Assembly: GCF_032854445.1 (NCBI RefSeq)
Contig: NC_088295.1
Coordinates: 10,653,385-10,713,384 of the forward strand
Direction of reading: 5' to 3'
Length of the DNA stretch: 60,000 nucleotides
Source: Liolophura sinensis
Lineage: Eukaryota; Mollusca; Polyplacophora; Chitonida; Chitonidae
Shown piece after piece: positions 27,401 to 38,514 of this stretch. Position numbers and translations under genes: made by a program. The first letter of the stretch is position 1, and every line of letters begins with the position of its first letter. Below the pieces are notes generated by a model, which was given only the letters and a program-made list of their open reading frames with translations, did no database searches and was not told the DNA's origin.

Positions 27401-30400
27401 AGACAATCAGTGGGGTGATGGTCACTGGCATAGACAATCAGAGGGGAGATGGTCACTGGCATAGACAATCACTCGGGCGATGGTCACTGGCATAGACAAT
27501 CAGTGGGGTGATAGTCACTGGCATAGACAATCAGTGGGGCGATGGTCACTGGCATAGGCAATCACTCGGGCGATGGTCACTGGCATAGACAATCACTCGG
27601 GCGATGGTCACTGGCATAGACAATCAGTGGGGCGATGGTCACTGGCATAGACAATCACTCGGGCGATGGTCACTGGCATAGACAATCAGTGGGGTGATGG
27701 TCACTGGCATAGACAATCAGTGGGGCGATGGTCACTGGCATAGACAATCAGTGGGGCGATGGTCACTGGCATAGACAGTCAGTGGGGCGATGGTCACTGG
27801 CATAGACAATCACTCGGGCGATGGTCACTGGCATAGACAATCAGTGGGGCGATGGTCACTGGCATAGACAATCAGTGGGGTGATGGTCACTGGCATTGAC
27901 AATCAGTGGGACGATGGTCACTGGCATAGACAATCAGTGGGGCGATGGTCACTGGCATAGACAATCAGTGGGGTGATGGTCACTGGCATAGACCATCAGT
28001 GGGGCGATGGTCACTGGCATAGACAATCACTCGGGCGATGGTCACTGGCATAGACAATCACTCGGGCGATGGTCACTGGCATAGACAATCAGTGGGGCGA
28101 TGGTCACTGGCATAGACAATCACTCGGGCGATGGTCACTGGCATAGACAATCAGTGGGGCGATGGTCACTGGCATAGACAATCAGTGGGGTGATGGTCAC
28201 TGGCATAGACAATCAGTGGGGCGATGGTCACTGGCATAGACAATCAGTGGGGCGATGGTCAGTGGCATAGACAATCAGTGGGGTGATGGTCACTGGCATA
28301 GACAATCAGTGGGGCGATGGTCACTGGCATAGACAATCAGACGGGCGATGGTGACTGGCATAGACAATCAGTTGGGTGATGGTCACTGGCATAGACAATC
28401 AGTGGGGCGATGGTCACTGGCATAGACAATCAGTGGGGCGATGGTCACTGGCATAGACAATCAGTGGGGCGATGGTCACTGGCATAGACAATCAGTGGGG
28501 CGATGGTCACTGGCATAGACAATCACTCGGGCGATGGTCACTGGCATAGACAATCAGTGGGGCGATGGTCAGTGGCATAGACAATCAGTGGGGCGATGGT
28601 CAGTGGCATAGACAATCAGTGGAGTGATGGTCACTGGCATAGACAATCAGTGGGGCGATGGTCACTGGCATAGACAATCAGACGGGCGATGGTGACTGGC
28701 ATAGACAATCAGTTGGGTGATGGTCACTGGCATAGACAATCAGTGGGGCGATGGTCACTGGCATAGACAATCAGTGGGGCGATGGTCACTGGCATAGACA
28801 ATCAGTGGGGCGATGGTCACTGGCATAGACAATCAGTGGGGCGATGGTCACTGGCATAGACAATTAGTGGGGCGATGGTCACTGGCATAGACAATCAGTG
28901 GGGCGATGGTCACTGGCATAGACAATTAGTGGGGCGATGGTCACTGGCATAGACAATCAGTGGGGCGATGGTCACTGGCATAGACAATCAGTGGGGCGAT
29001 GGTCACTGGCATAGACAATCAGTAGGGCGATGGTCACTGGCATAGACAGTCACTGGGGTAATGGTCACTGGCATAGACAATCACTGGGGCGATGGTCACT
29101 GGCATAGACAGTCACTGGGGTAATGGTCACTGGCATAGACAATCACTGGGGCGATGGTCTTCTCTGTGGTTATTATGGTGACTTCGTACTCCTGTGATTT
29201 AATATAAGATTTAATATATATTAGTGCCTAAAATGAAGATGCGAATTGTGTTGGCATTAGTGAAGAAGGGCATGGTGGCCTAGTCTAAACTAAAAACGAG
29301 TTTAAGATTGAATTCCTCTTGTCATTTGAGTTTATCTGTGCTTAACTTCAACCTGAACAAGATATATATTACAGAGATACACTTTACTAATGCTTTTATC
29401 AAGTATAGACCCCGCGCCGTAAAACTTATCACATAAAGCTCTAGCAACGACCAGTGTTCGCAACGCTTAGTTACTTATTGCTGCTAACGCCATCACGGCT
29501 GTAGGTCTCAGACATGCTGTCCAGAAAGCATGAATGTTATGAATTTGACAAATTTCAGAATTTTTCATCAATTATTAGGCGTTTTTGACATTTTGCTGAT
29601 GTTTTATTTAAATCGGCCGAACCTTTGTTTCCAGCAGGTCAACATGGTATCTCCTGTGTAATAGATGGCAGAATATAACGCTGTGGCAATAAAAACACAT
29701 ATTGCAGCCTGCGAATGGTCGTGGGTTTTCACCGGGCTCTTTTGTTAACTCGCGTAACTTTTATTGAGTTGAAAAAATGATAAAAAAGATTTTATGCCGG
29801 TTTAAGATACTCTGAATGGTAGCGTTTCAGTGGACATAACCATTAGTCAGGTGCTGTCTTTCACTTTAACATGGTGCGCTCGCGTGTCGGGACCCATTGC
29901 TGATCAACACTGGCTTTAGGGAGTTTGTCCTCAGCTGTAAGTCGGCCCAGTGCTTGTGACACATATCTCCTCACTACCAGATCTCCGGCCTCGACGAGTT
30001 TACGCTCCTCAAACGGCCTATCACACGAAATATTGCACGATCCTGGCGTATTAGCTTTTCGCGGAGGAGCTTGTGGCTAACAACCGCCGTTTGTTCTCGG
30101 CACTGATGTGCACAAACCGGGCCTGTCTCACAGGCTTCACAGATCAAGCTTGTCCATTGCTGGCAGTGATGTAAAGCGTAAGGTAGTGAGCGGCGCATGC
30201 GGTGTTGGGGAGTATGTGATTGACAATGATTTTGGTGGACATCTGCTTCGTGTAAACGCTAATGATTAATTATGTGTTGATTGACGAAACTTTCAATTTT
30301 CAAATCTACAGGTGCTGACATTTTTTAAGAAGTATCCCGATGCAGGCGCCGGATCTCGAGGTAGATTACAAGCTGTTGACAGAATAAAATCAAACATACA

Positions 30401-30458
30401 GTGGATGGAGAAGAATAAAGATGGGATTGTACAGTGGTTGAAAAACCAGGGCCAATAA
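11401..30458 (+). CDS. Aminopeptidase N-like zinc metallopeptidase (M1 family), complete 19-exon gene
   Basis: This is a type II membrane ectoenzyme that removes N-terminal residues from peptides. Exons: 11401-12041, 15030-15171, 15671-15805, 16222-16342, 16679-16833, 17365-17478, 18043-18177, 19111-19176, 19546-19611, 20016-20197, 20498-20577, 20847-20986, 22023-22226, 22488-22561, 23096-23200, 24510-24680, 25485-25625, 26281-26362, 30312-30458. Every junction is GT-AG and in phase. The sum is 2901 nt, or 966 residues, the usual size for this family. In order: a cytoplasmic tail, a membrane segment (about 25-47), a Ser/Thr stalk, GAMEH (357-361), HELAH (393-397), NEGF with zinc ligand E416, Y479, and a long ERAP1_C-like C-terminal half. 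Many N-glycosylation sites fit an extracellular domain. The start could instead be the ATG at 11431. Which vertebrate paralogue is closest was not determined. Confidence 0.93.
12755..12800. repeat. MITE terminal fragment in intron 1
   Basis: The bases GCTCGCCTATAATCAGC and CTGTAAAATCAGCCATACT resemble the outer terminus of the foldback MITE at 46070-46770. Only this end is clear, so it is either a fragment or a strongly diverged copy. Confidence 0.4.
15356..15425. repeat. TA microsatellite in intron 2
   Basis: About 33 uninterrupted TA units lie between exons 2 and 3 of the aminopeptidase. The length is likely variable between individuals and unreliable in assembly. Confidence 0.95.
16679..16833 (+). 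CDS. Aminopeptidase exon 5: substrate-binding GAMEH and zinc site HELAH
   Basis: This exon holds the exopeptidase signature and the first half of the zinc site. GAMEHWGL stands where nearly all M1 enzymes have GAMENWGL. The Asn-to-His change is CAT at 16720-16722. HELAHQ closes the exon, with zinc ligands H393 and H397 and catalytic E394. The 36-residue distance between the two motifs equals that in mammalian aminopeptidase N. Confidence 0.93.
17365..17478 (+). CDS. Aminopeptidase exon 6: third zinc ligand
   Basis: It begins [21 protein letters not shown]416 in NEGF lies exactly 18 residues after H397, the canonical HEXXH-(X18)-E spacing of gluzincins. The frame reads through the donor at 17479 for a few codons, but the family alignment ends at the splice site. 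Confidence 0.92.
17550..17735 (+). repeat. Old tRNA-derived SINE in intron 6
   Basis: It resembles the copy at 45168-45395: CCAATCCAGCTCTGACTGG, a GCTGCGGCCTTAAGTCAGGA segment and a GACCGCCGTGGTATAA end. It is diverged, and its A and B boxes are hard to place. Confidence 0.5.
18043..18177 (+). CDS. Aminopeptidase exon 7: transition-state tyrosine
   Basis: It begins [13 protein letters not shown] and ends [11 protein letters not shown]479 matches the conserved tyrosine that stabilises the transition state in M1 enzymes. The next exon continues GASIIGML, as expected for the family. Confidence 0.9.
21186..21962. mobile_element. Foldback MITE in intron 12
   Basis: The arms, about 200 bp each, are inverted: CTAGCTGTCTGTAAAATCAG near 21213 against CTGAGTTTACAGACAGCTGA near 21922. 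ACTTTTAGTTGGTGACAAG on the left pairs with ATGTGTAACTGACTAAG on the right. There is no ORF. It belongs with the copies at 46070-46770 and 2530-2820, so the family has moved repeatedly here. Confidence 0.75.
25044..25312 (+). mobile_element. Full-length tRNA-derived SINE in intron 16
   Basis: The head reads like a tRNA gene: an A-box-like TGGCTCAGTTGGTTAGTGC near 25052 and a B-box-like GAGTTCAAGTCC near 25119. The spacing is too long for a real tRNA gene. A conserved body follows (TTTCCTCCCACCATAATG), then GTCGTATAAGGCAAATATTC, GGCGTAAAACACC and an AAAT tail. Both ends are present, making it the best reference copy in the window. Confidence 0.85.
26373..29159 (+). repeat. 31-bp minisatellite, about 90 copies, in intron 18
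   Basis: The unit is 31 bp, with core GGTCACTGGCATAGACAATC and a variable remainder. Common variants carry AGTGGGGC, AGTGGGGT, ACTCGGGC or AGTGGGAC. The array is homogeneous but shows higher-order structure: a rare block (GACGGGCGATGGTGACTGG) recurs exactly 341 bp (11 units) apart at 28340 and 28681. A GGGGTAATGG block recurs 186 bp (6 units) apart at 26575 and 26761. All three forward frames hit TAG in CATAGA, so it is not coding. Confidence 0.97.
29157..29198 (-). repeat. 42-bp dermatopontin-like fragment at the minisatellite edge
   Basis: These bases match 36678-36719, inside the dermatopontin exon, at 41 of 42 positions. On the minus strand they encode the HHNNHRED loop. The match starts within the last minisatellite unit, sharing GTC. 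No other dermatopontin sequence is recognised beside it. Confidence 0.8.
30312..30458 (+). CDS. Aminopeptidase last exon
   Basis: It encodes the final 48 residues, a Lys-rich helical end ([15 protein letters not shown], then IVQWLKNQ) typical of the C-terminal repeats of aminopeptidase N. The stop TAA is at 30456-30458. It lies nearly 4 kb from exon 18, across the minisatellite intron. Confidence 0.9.
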   Translation: MLTFFKKYPDAGAGSRGRLQAVDRIKSNIQWMEKNKDGIVQWLKNQGQ

Positions 30459-30540
30459 AGGTTAGCAACATGTATAAGAACGCTTATCCGTCCAGTACGT
30501 TGCACCATAGTTAACATAACTGAAATTCTCATCAAATTCA

Positions 30541-30546
30541 AATAAA
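30541..30546 (+). promoter_or_regulatory. Probable polyadenylation signal of the aminopeptidase
   Basis: AATAAA lies 83 bp after the aminopeptidase stop codon. Another CAATAAAG overlaps the stop itself but is too close to be the main signal. Confidence 0.5.
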
Positions 30547-30559
30547 ACTCAAACAAATT

Positions 30560-33500
30560 TTGCTATGTGTGGGTTCTAAAACATTTCCGAAGTAGGCTAG
30601 CAGAGGTCTTTCAAAGAAGTATGCTTGTCACTGAGATGGCTGTTTTATGTTCTTTTGATAAACCGATAGAATGGGATTAGATGCACTAATTTCCAGCCTA
30701 AAGTATATGATGGATTTTAGATTATTTATATGCATTCTCTAATATTATCTACTGATGACTATTTATAGTTTGACCATCATAATTAGTCGCCAGTTTGTGA
30801 TTTCATTAAAATCAAGGTTCAACTAATTTGTTCTTCACTAAATATACGATAGTTGCATGCCGAGTTGAACTCACATATTCTGCATTGAACTGCAGTGAAA
30901 ATTTATTACCTATATCGTTTGTCACGGACATTCAGCATATTGAATCACAACGATCAGCATTCCTAAAAACCAGAAGTTGTAGAGCGAAAAGGCTCAAATC
31001 GCATGCGCCATACTCTGTGGTCACCTTATAGTGGCAAATAACTGAAAAACTTTCTGACATATGTATGTCGCAGAAAGATTTTCACTCACAGAGCGATATC
31101 TGTATGTATGTTGTATTAAGTCAGGTGATCGCTAGTAAACTTCATGCTAGATCACACGATTACTCTTCCGAGCTGGAGGGCTTCTTACCAACGACGCATC
31201 TCAGAGTAGCAGAGACAGTATCATCTGGAAAATCCCTGTACAAGCCTAGGGTTGTGACGGACAGATTTACTGAATATAGGCCTATCGTACTTTACAACTT
31301 CTTTGCCTACGCATACATATGTGTACTGCTTCACTTACTGAATTCTTCTCATATACTCCTCATCCATATATGTTTGGGGTAAACACTACTGGATTTTATG
31401 GCATGTAAGATCACTTTCCATGATATTAATACCTTCAATGATACACATGTATATACATGACTTTATTGTTTTAGTAATGTAACTCGCATGTAAAAGAAAT
31501 ATACACCTTAAACGGAGTTTGAATAATAAATGGAAAGATCTGACGACTTGTATTATGGTTAAAATATTACCCACATTTTAACATCTGCGACATGTTACGT
31601 TTCGCTGAAGTCCGCGTTCAGTTGACCCATCAGAATCCTATATGCAAAAATTTCTTAATTTATTTGTGAAAGAAGATGTGGACGCGGTAGATCTTGGGTC
31701 AATCCTGGGTGTGGTCACACCTAAGACCTTAAAAGAGTTGTAGCTTTCTCGCTCGGCGTTCAGTATTAAGGGGATAGAGCAACGACTGGCTGACCCGACT
31801 TACTTGCCTTCGGTAAGTCGTCTCAGTGAAGCAGCACTAGATAAAAGAGCGGTGGAAATCTGTCCTGCAACAAGAAGTGGTCAGTGATGCAACGCGTGTG
31901 AGAATGACGAAGCAAATGAGTATGGATGTAAGGGACGATACTAGAAATGACTGTCGCGACTGGGTGTAAGGTGCTTTGAATGAGTATATGTAGACATAGG
32001 TAATGAGTACATAGTGGGGAAGGGGTTGTTGGTTGAATTAGCAAAATAGTAAAGAAACAGGAGGACCACGCTTTTCTTGATTTCGTTCTACTCAGAAAGG
32101 TGAGGGATTTACCAACAGAACTCCATCAAGAAGAGTGTGCAGGGTAAGTGTGCAAACTGACTTAACATGAGAAAGTGTTGCTTGATGGTGTCTGGAAACA
32201 TTCAAAGCGGTGCTAGATTTCCAGTAGAAAATTAACTTTTACCGCTCTTTACACGGGCATTAAAACTTCCCCATCCCATCGTCAACTGAAATCAACCGAG
32301 TGTTTACAGTAATTAACTAACTTATTCTGTGACATTCGGAAACATTATGGCTCAGTGACAATCACACCAGCTAATGCACAAGCAATTAACATGACAGATG
32401 TAGTTACCAAGAAGGTCATACAAGGGAGATAATTCATTGACCTCCTCGTCCAATATCAAAACTTGCCTGTATGGCGGCAGACCGCTAGTAAGTTTTTTTT
32501 TACCTTGATTGATGCGCTTGTATCATCAAATATTTCTTATCGTAAAAACGACACATCTGCATAGCATTCTCTCTCCGCATTTCTCGCAACTGCTATCATT
32601 TTGACTACTGTTTCACACGGAGAGATAATATTGAGGGCGCCAATATAAATTTACATGTAGGCTGAAGCCCCTGTTGGGTAATGCCTGATTTATTTATTGC
32701 CGGTTTAAAGGATTAGCGTCCAGATTTAATTACTTGTCTTAAGTATACAGATTATAACCTGTCCAACAGTATGTTACCAGGAGGGCCTCTGAGAAACACA
32801 ATTATGACTTTAAATCCACCAAAACCAATAGATTTACTACTCTGGTTGATCTCCAACGTGCCGACAGGTAAAGCTCTGTGGGTGACATCATAGATGGCCA
32901 ACCCAAGTATGGCCTATATAACCTAGGAATTCGTATCAAAACGATGTAATTTTCGTATGGATTCTAGCTATGTGTAAGGCCTGCTAACATTCACAATACA
33001 ACAATACTTCAGATTCGGAGTTTTCAGGCATTTCCAGCCGCACTGGCACTACGGATTGGTAAGCTTTAGCTTTATCCTGTGTGACACTGTAGGTCTACAT
33101 TTCGTGTGTATATCAGATTTAATATTTACTATTTCTTCCTTCTGTCCACTTCACAGTAAATATCATTCTATTCTCCGAGTGGATTTACTTCAACAAAAGG
33201 CTTCGCGGAAATTAATTTTTGTGCATTTAATCAAGGCAATACTTAAAAAAAATTCTTGCAACTGTTTAATTTTCCTAGTTCTATTATGGCTGGGATTACT
33301 CGAGTACGTCAAACAGATATTATAAAGGGTGAATTTAATCCTCTTTTGTTTCCTGCGGTGTCACTAATTCTTGTAATCTGGATCAACTGGGGATGGATTA
33401 TCACTATGTAAGGTTGCTTTCACACCTACCCTGAGCAGCATTCAAAGAGATGTCACTTGTTTTCTCACCTTTGATGAGTAGTTTTAATCAACAACCAGCA

Positions 33501-34147
33501 TTTTAACCCCCAGTAATTCTTGATTAATTCAATTGCTTTTTGATAGTTTTGGGTTTTAATCGCCCTCTGTGGTCGGTCAGATAGCGCACGCATAGCCGTA
33601 GCACAGTTCACAATTAGTTAGAAACTCACCCATTGGTACAAAGGGGAGGCATAGGCAGTGTAACAGCGACATTCATTAGAAGGCATCACATGGTTGTATC
33701 TACTTTTCTCTTTTCTTTACCTGCATACCAAAGTTGATCAAACAAATGACACCCTGTCACCAGAGTTTATATACATATATTTAAATAAAGGCATAAATCC
33801 AGCCTCATTATCTAGTGTCTTTGTGATGTGACTGGGTAGTGCACCATGCCTGCCTGTATCTTCGGCCTGGTGAGCACGATGTATGATCGAGGCAACACGA
33901 TATATAAGCTAGCATTGGTACCCGCCCTAGTTCAAAAAGACACCGTTGTGATATAGCCAACATGTGAAGAGAACTTTTCACCCCAAACATACAAACAAAC
34001 AGGTAAACAAATAAAATCAATTAACGAGGAAGAAAGTCAACTTTTCCACTTTGTTACTCCCAATTTTTTTTTATCACCGTAACAATAATATGCTTCCGTA
34101 AGATACGGATAAAACTGCTATATATAATTCTGTAGCCTGTGCTGTAT
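30560..34147. other. Intergenic DNA with no recognised gene
   Basis: The open frames here are short, AT-rich and resemble no family. No tRNA gene was seen, and no complete mobile element. A second exon for the dermatopontin gene at 36.5-37.0 kb was looked for on the minus strand and not found. Confidence 0.5.
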
Positions 34148-34325
34148 ATTATTTATTGATTTATTTCAGTGGTGTTTTACGACGTAATCAAGAATATTTC
34201 TCTTATACGATGACAGTCAGCATTATGGTGGGAGGAAACCGGACAGAGCGCGGTGCGAACCTGAGTCTCCTGGGTCATTGCGACGCGCTGACACGCGAGC
34301 CGCCTCGGTCAGGGAGGCCTCTATA
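34148..34325 (-). mobile_element. SINE, reverse orientation
   Basis: Read on the minus strand it ends with the family tail: ATAAGAGAAATATTCTTGA, CGTCGTAAAACACC and AAAT. The upstream body contains TTTCCTCCCACCATAATG. The right end has a degenerate tRNA-like head (GAGGCGGCTCGCGTG). Confidence 0.75.
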
Positions 34326-34629
34326 ATGTATTTGCATAGCACTGTTTGCAGATGTGCCCCATCTGCCGAGTGTTGGGTCGGTTTACCATGCCTGTAGTCT
34401 CTCGTACACAGGAGGTGTTGGTTCAGTCATTGCCTCAACCGGGGTCCTTGTATTGATACTGATAACGCTGATCGACAGCGCGCGTAAAAGCACGATAAGA
34501 TCGTTCAAATGACCTTACATCAAGTCAGTGCAAGTTCACTAGGTAATGAGCTGGCGTTGCGGTTGGTCTTGTACTCCGACCACTTCGGTTTCGCCCACTC
34601 ATAACTGTGACCGCTGCCCTTTCATAAAA

Positions 34630-34885
34630 ATTTATTTGATTGGCGTTTTACTTCCGCACTCAAGAATATTTTACTTACACGACGATGGCCAGCATTGTGG
34701 GTGGAGGAAACCGCGTGGAGCCCGGGGAAAAACCCACGACTATCAGCATGTTGCTGCAAGACCTTTTCGCCTACTGCCGGAGAGGAAATCAACATAAGAT
34801 GGACTTGAACTCACAGCGACCACATTGGTGAGGAGCTCCGGGGTTATTGCTCCGCGCGTTAACGACCTCGGCCACGGAGTTAGCC
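34630..34885 (-). mobile_element. SINE, reverse orientation, near full length
   Basis: On the minus strand the order is head (GTGGCCGAGGTCGTTAACG), B-box-like GAGTTCAAGTCC, body with CGTGGGTTTTTCCCCGGGC, then GTAAAATATTCTTGAGTGCG and a tail. It is the same family as 25044-25312. Two copies within 750 bp suggest an insertion-tolerant region. Confidence 0.8.
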
Positions 34886-34995
34886 TGAGAGTTAGACCAA
34901 GGAAACAGAGCTGGCTGGCCCGGTGTTAGTAATGACACTCAATTGGGTGTCATGTCTGGTGTCAGCCTGCAACACGCAGACACAACATCTGTACA

Positions 34996-35056
34996 CACAC
35001 CAAATGACTCCACGTCGTCATGTGACTGAACAATTAAGTGCGACGTCAAACCCCAA
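34996..35056 (-). repeat. GTGAG-family repeat fragment
   Basis: On the minus strand this reads GGGGTTTGACGTCGCACTTA then TTGTTCAGTCACATGACGACG. It matches the body of 3487-3560 but lacks the GTGAG run. Confidence 0.55.
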
Positions 35057-35107
35057 GCAACATACATTCTTATACTATACTTTCTGGAGGAAACACTACA
35101 GTGGATG

Positions 35108-35600
35108 TTAGGACTAGTGTCTGACATGAAGTTTTCGGACTTTCAAGAAACTCATGAGTTAAGTGCTCTCTTGTGCATTTTCTTTTTTTCTGAAGTAAAT
35201 ATAAAACAAACATTTGTTTGTATAAGTTCATATAAAACGACAAGAAAAGAAGAATTAGCATTGTAGCTTGAGTAGAGTCATTTTACTCCTGGTCACCCAA
35301 AAAAAAGAATTATAGTTCGGTCTAGGAATAGTGCATATACAGTATGTATTAAAGCTGACGTAAGATTTGAACTCCCAAAATTTGCTTTTAAATAGGTTTA
35401 TAGTTCGTTAAAGTGCTTCATTTAACTCATTATGTTTGACGTATTTGGCTTGTTTTCTCCTCGACCACGATGGGGTTCTTCTTCTAATCCATTGTGCATA
35501 TACGCAACTTCCAACGACGGTCTCTAGGGAAAGAGAATGAAGACACCGGTATTAACAAAGCAAGTAACAGAAATCAACATTGAAGTGAAAACTTTGTGTA
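35108..35600. repeat. Flank duplication, copy A (dermatopontin cluster)
   Basis: This block aligns to 38515-38905 and 45490-45915. Shared points are CATGAGTTAAG, a TATAGTTCGGTCTA-like block, GACGTATTTGGCTTGTTT and, with the third copy, AACAGAAATCAACAT. It sits on the 3' side of the dermatopontin-like exon. The copies suggest the locus was duplicated in tandem, with later loss. Confidence 0.6.
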
Positions 35601-36523
35601 AGTGGCACTATAATTCTTATCAGGGCTCCGTAAAATGTGTAAAGGGGTTCCGATTTTGCCACTGTGTTAACATCTTTATTTTAAGTTTCTAATTTGGTTG
35701 TGTTGAATCTTGCGGAGATCATTTAGAGAAAAGATAAAGAAATATAATGAACCAAATTTTACGCTCTCAGTTATACTGGCGAGAGTTCAGTTAGAATCAG
35801 TTTCCCATCATCGGAAAGGATAACTCATCGTGTTTCTAAATGCAGTGAGCAAATAGAATATATTCAGTGAAACAAGCAAGTGAAACAAATCACGAAAGAT
35901 AAAATAGCCATAAAGTATTCGGAGGATATGCAAAGTGTGACTAATTACTCTATTCGTATCGTTAATTCAGCTTTACCGTCTTAAATAAGGCAAATTTTGA
36001 AAGAATCAGATATCTTAAAAAGCCTTAGAAAGAAACTATTTTTCAAGTTATTACGAGGTCATCAACGGCTGAGCATAATTCTACATCTCGAAGGTTTTTT
36101 TTATGGACACATGCTGTGATATAGGGAAGTCTGTGTTAACCAATTTAATACACAATAACATGAATGTATACCTTTCACAAAATTGTAATGCTATACCTAT
36201 CAAAATACCTCCGTATGTTTATGGAAAATAATTAGGCAATCCTGTGCTATCCCGCGAGATCAGTCTCAAGATACACTTTGAGCGATAAATTCTTAGTCAC
36301 AAAATCTGGCTGGCCGAGAAAAGCAACAGTGCAACTTTGTTCAGCCTCACGGTCGTGGTTCTTTATAAGATTTTCTGACTTTCAAAAAATGAACTGTAGT
36401 TTTGTCGCTATAAGAGAATATTCAAAATGCCGTGCAAGTTGCTTTGGGTGGTGATGTGAACACATATAATAGTAAAACATTTCATATAAAAGACATGTTT
36501 TTTCCCCAGTTATACTTACTCAC

Positions 36524-37001
36524 GATGGTTATTGTGAACACTTGTCATGCCGTTCAAAACTTCGTCATGCCTCAGCGTGTAACTCATGAACCTGTCGTAG
36601 TCATTAATATAGTCGGTGTAGTAGCAACCTGTCAGTGTCATTCTCGAAACTGCACAACATCGGAATCGGAAAAGCCTGTCTTCTCTGTGGTTATTATGGT
36701 GACTCCGTACTCCTGTGATGACATCGTTTCCAGGACAGCTAAAAGCAAGCAGCCCGTCCCAGTCGTTAGCGTTGTTGGACCAAGTGCATTGTCCCAGATT
36801 TACGCGGGAAGGGACGCTTCTACAGGAGTATTGCCACTGTCGATCTTCGCGGTGGTTGTTATGTTGACTTTCCACTTTGTAAATATACTGATCATCTGGA
36901 CAAGCAAAATCCAGAGGGCCGTCCCAATTATTTTGCCAGGCAAAGACCAAAGCAAAATGAAAAAGCAATGCTAATCGTAATGGATTAGAAATAGCATCCA
37001 T
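36524..37001 (-). CDS. Dermatopontin-like secreted protein, first coding exon
   Basis: Dermatopontins are small extracellular-matrix proteins that bind collagen and proteoglycans in vertebrates and occur in mollusc shell matrix. The ATG at 37001 opens a hydrophobic signal peptide (LALLFHFALVFA). Repeated loops follow: WDGPLDFACP, HNNHREDRQWQYSC, WDGLLAFSCPG and [16 protein letters not shown], then a third loop cut at HNNH. The EDRxW/F motif and paired cysteines define the family. The exon ends at donor GTGAGTAAG (36523 downwards) in phase 1, so the last part lies in a downstream exon I could not find. The gene is therefore incomplete here but shows no break in this exon. Confidence 0.88.
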
Positions 37002-38400
37002 ACTGGTTGAGTCACCTCAGCTATCAAATTCTTTTTAGATTCCTACGTGGATTGTAAGAGATCGTCAAAAGACTATGGCAGTTTGAAAGACATCTGTGGC
37101 TTTATATTGCCAATAACCTCCCGAAAGATCGGCATTTTGTTTCATTATATTTGACAGTTGGGTGAGTGTAGAGTTTCCTGTTTGTCGGTAACCGTGATTC
37201 ACGGAACAATAACTTACACGAAATGAAGATGAAGTGCGTGTATATGGAAGCCGATAGAGGACCTTTCCTTACCTCACTACCACGGCCTTTGTAAAACATC
37301 GAGGCAGCGAGGTATCGCAATTCAGATAATGTCTTTGGTACCTTGTTACAGCACTTGGTTACCAAGTTACCTTACTGCCTCGTTTTTCCGCAGCTTTGCA
37401 GTCTTACTCTCTCGTTCTGTGTTACAAAGGCGGAGGTGGTGAGGTAGAGAAATGTCCTCAATCGGCTCCCATATGTGTAAGCCCTCGGTTTTACAATAAG
37501 TCCGTTGGCACTGCCGTTTCCAGTTTCACGCGGTCTCTGTAATCTTAAACTGACCCAGTTATCTTTATACCTATCTAAAAATTAATTAAACGATACTTTG
37601 GCATCACTCTGTTTGTTTAAGTTTAGTTTCTTTTGTAGTAATCTACAGATGCTTTAAATTGTTTTGCAAAAAACGCGGAAAAAAGTACGAACTAGATTAA
37701 AGTGTTCATGAAGTTCTCACAAGGAATACGTTTTTAGAGACATATGAATTTATATGTGATATATCATATTTAATGCTGAATCAAACATTTCTGGTCATTA
37801 CTACTGCATGGTATAATATGAAAAGGTAGAAGGAAAACATGAAATGTATTCCTATATTATTACTTAACGTTGATAAAACTAAGAACAATTGAGGTGTTTT
37901 TTTTAAAATAATGAATATTCATCATGTAATAAAACAAATACATTATATTTGCTTATTGCTGTTAACGGTTTAGTGATCATATAATTTGGACATGCACATA
38001 TGTGTTGTCACCGGACCTTTGTAAATGGAGTAGTTTTGGCTGGGAGACTAGCGGAGCCAGGGTAACATTCTCTTTTTTTAGATCCAATGGCGTAAGGAAC
38101 GTACCACTGTGAATGTTCGGTGAGTTTGACATTTCTTACAGCATTACAGCGATGACCGACTTATGGTACAAGTTTGTGATCCACGCTCTCAAGGTCATGA
38201 ACGCGTCACTTTTGTTGTTATCAGCGAGTGACTGGCTCGAAATCCAACCAATCAAATCAATCTGCAGGCCTGGATTGACTACGCAGACTAGGGTGTGAAA
38301 TACTATAGGCTGTGAAGAAACCCAAATTTCTCATCCAGGCCTCTCATCAAAATCTCTTCGGAATGGAAGATCCACTTTAAAGTGTGTGAATGATGTGTGA
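37002..38400. other. 5' flank of the dermatopontin-like gene
   Basis: No exon or clear promoter motif is seen. Parts align to the flanks of the two relics: GGCTTTATATTG near 37100 resembles GCGCTTTATATTG near 44380, and the 38270-38345 stretch resembles 43380-43445. It is thus the duplicated upstream region of the cluster. Confidence 0.45.
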
Positions 38401-38404
38401 AGTG

Positions 38405-38476
38405 TTTATTTATGTATTTGATTGATGTTTTAGACCGTACTCAAGAATATTGCACTTATACGACGGCGGCAAATTT
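38405..38476 (-). repeat. SINE 3' fragment, reverse
   Basis: On the minus strand the family tail is seen: CCGTCGTATAAGTGCAATAT, TTCTTGAGTACGGTC and TCAATCAAATAC. Only the last 70 bp are present. Confidence 0.65.
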
Positions 38477-38514
38477 GATTATTAAGATTATAGGCTGTAT
38501 GTTTAGTGGGATTT

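Noticed and set aside
26373-29159. CRISPR-like array of regular repeats
   Set aside because: The units are head-to-tail with no unique spacers, inside an animal gene intron. It is a minisatellite.
33056-33325. 89-codon plus-strand frame with hydrophobic segments
   Set aside because: AT-rich, with no family resemblance, splice context or repeated occurrence. Probably chance.
36432-36974. Long plus-strand frame of 180 codons
   Set aside because: It is the shadow of the dermatopontin exon on the minus strand, which has a signal peptide, EDR loops and a splice donor.
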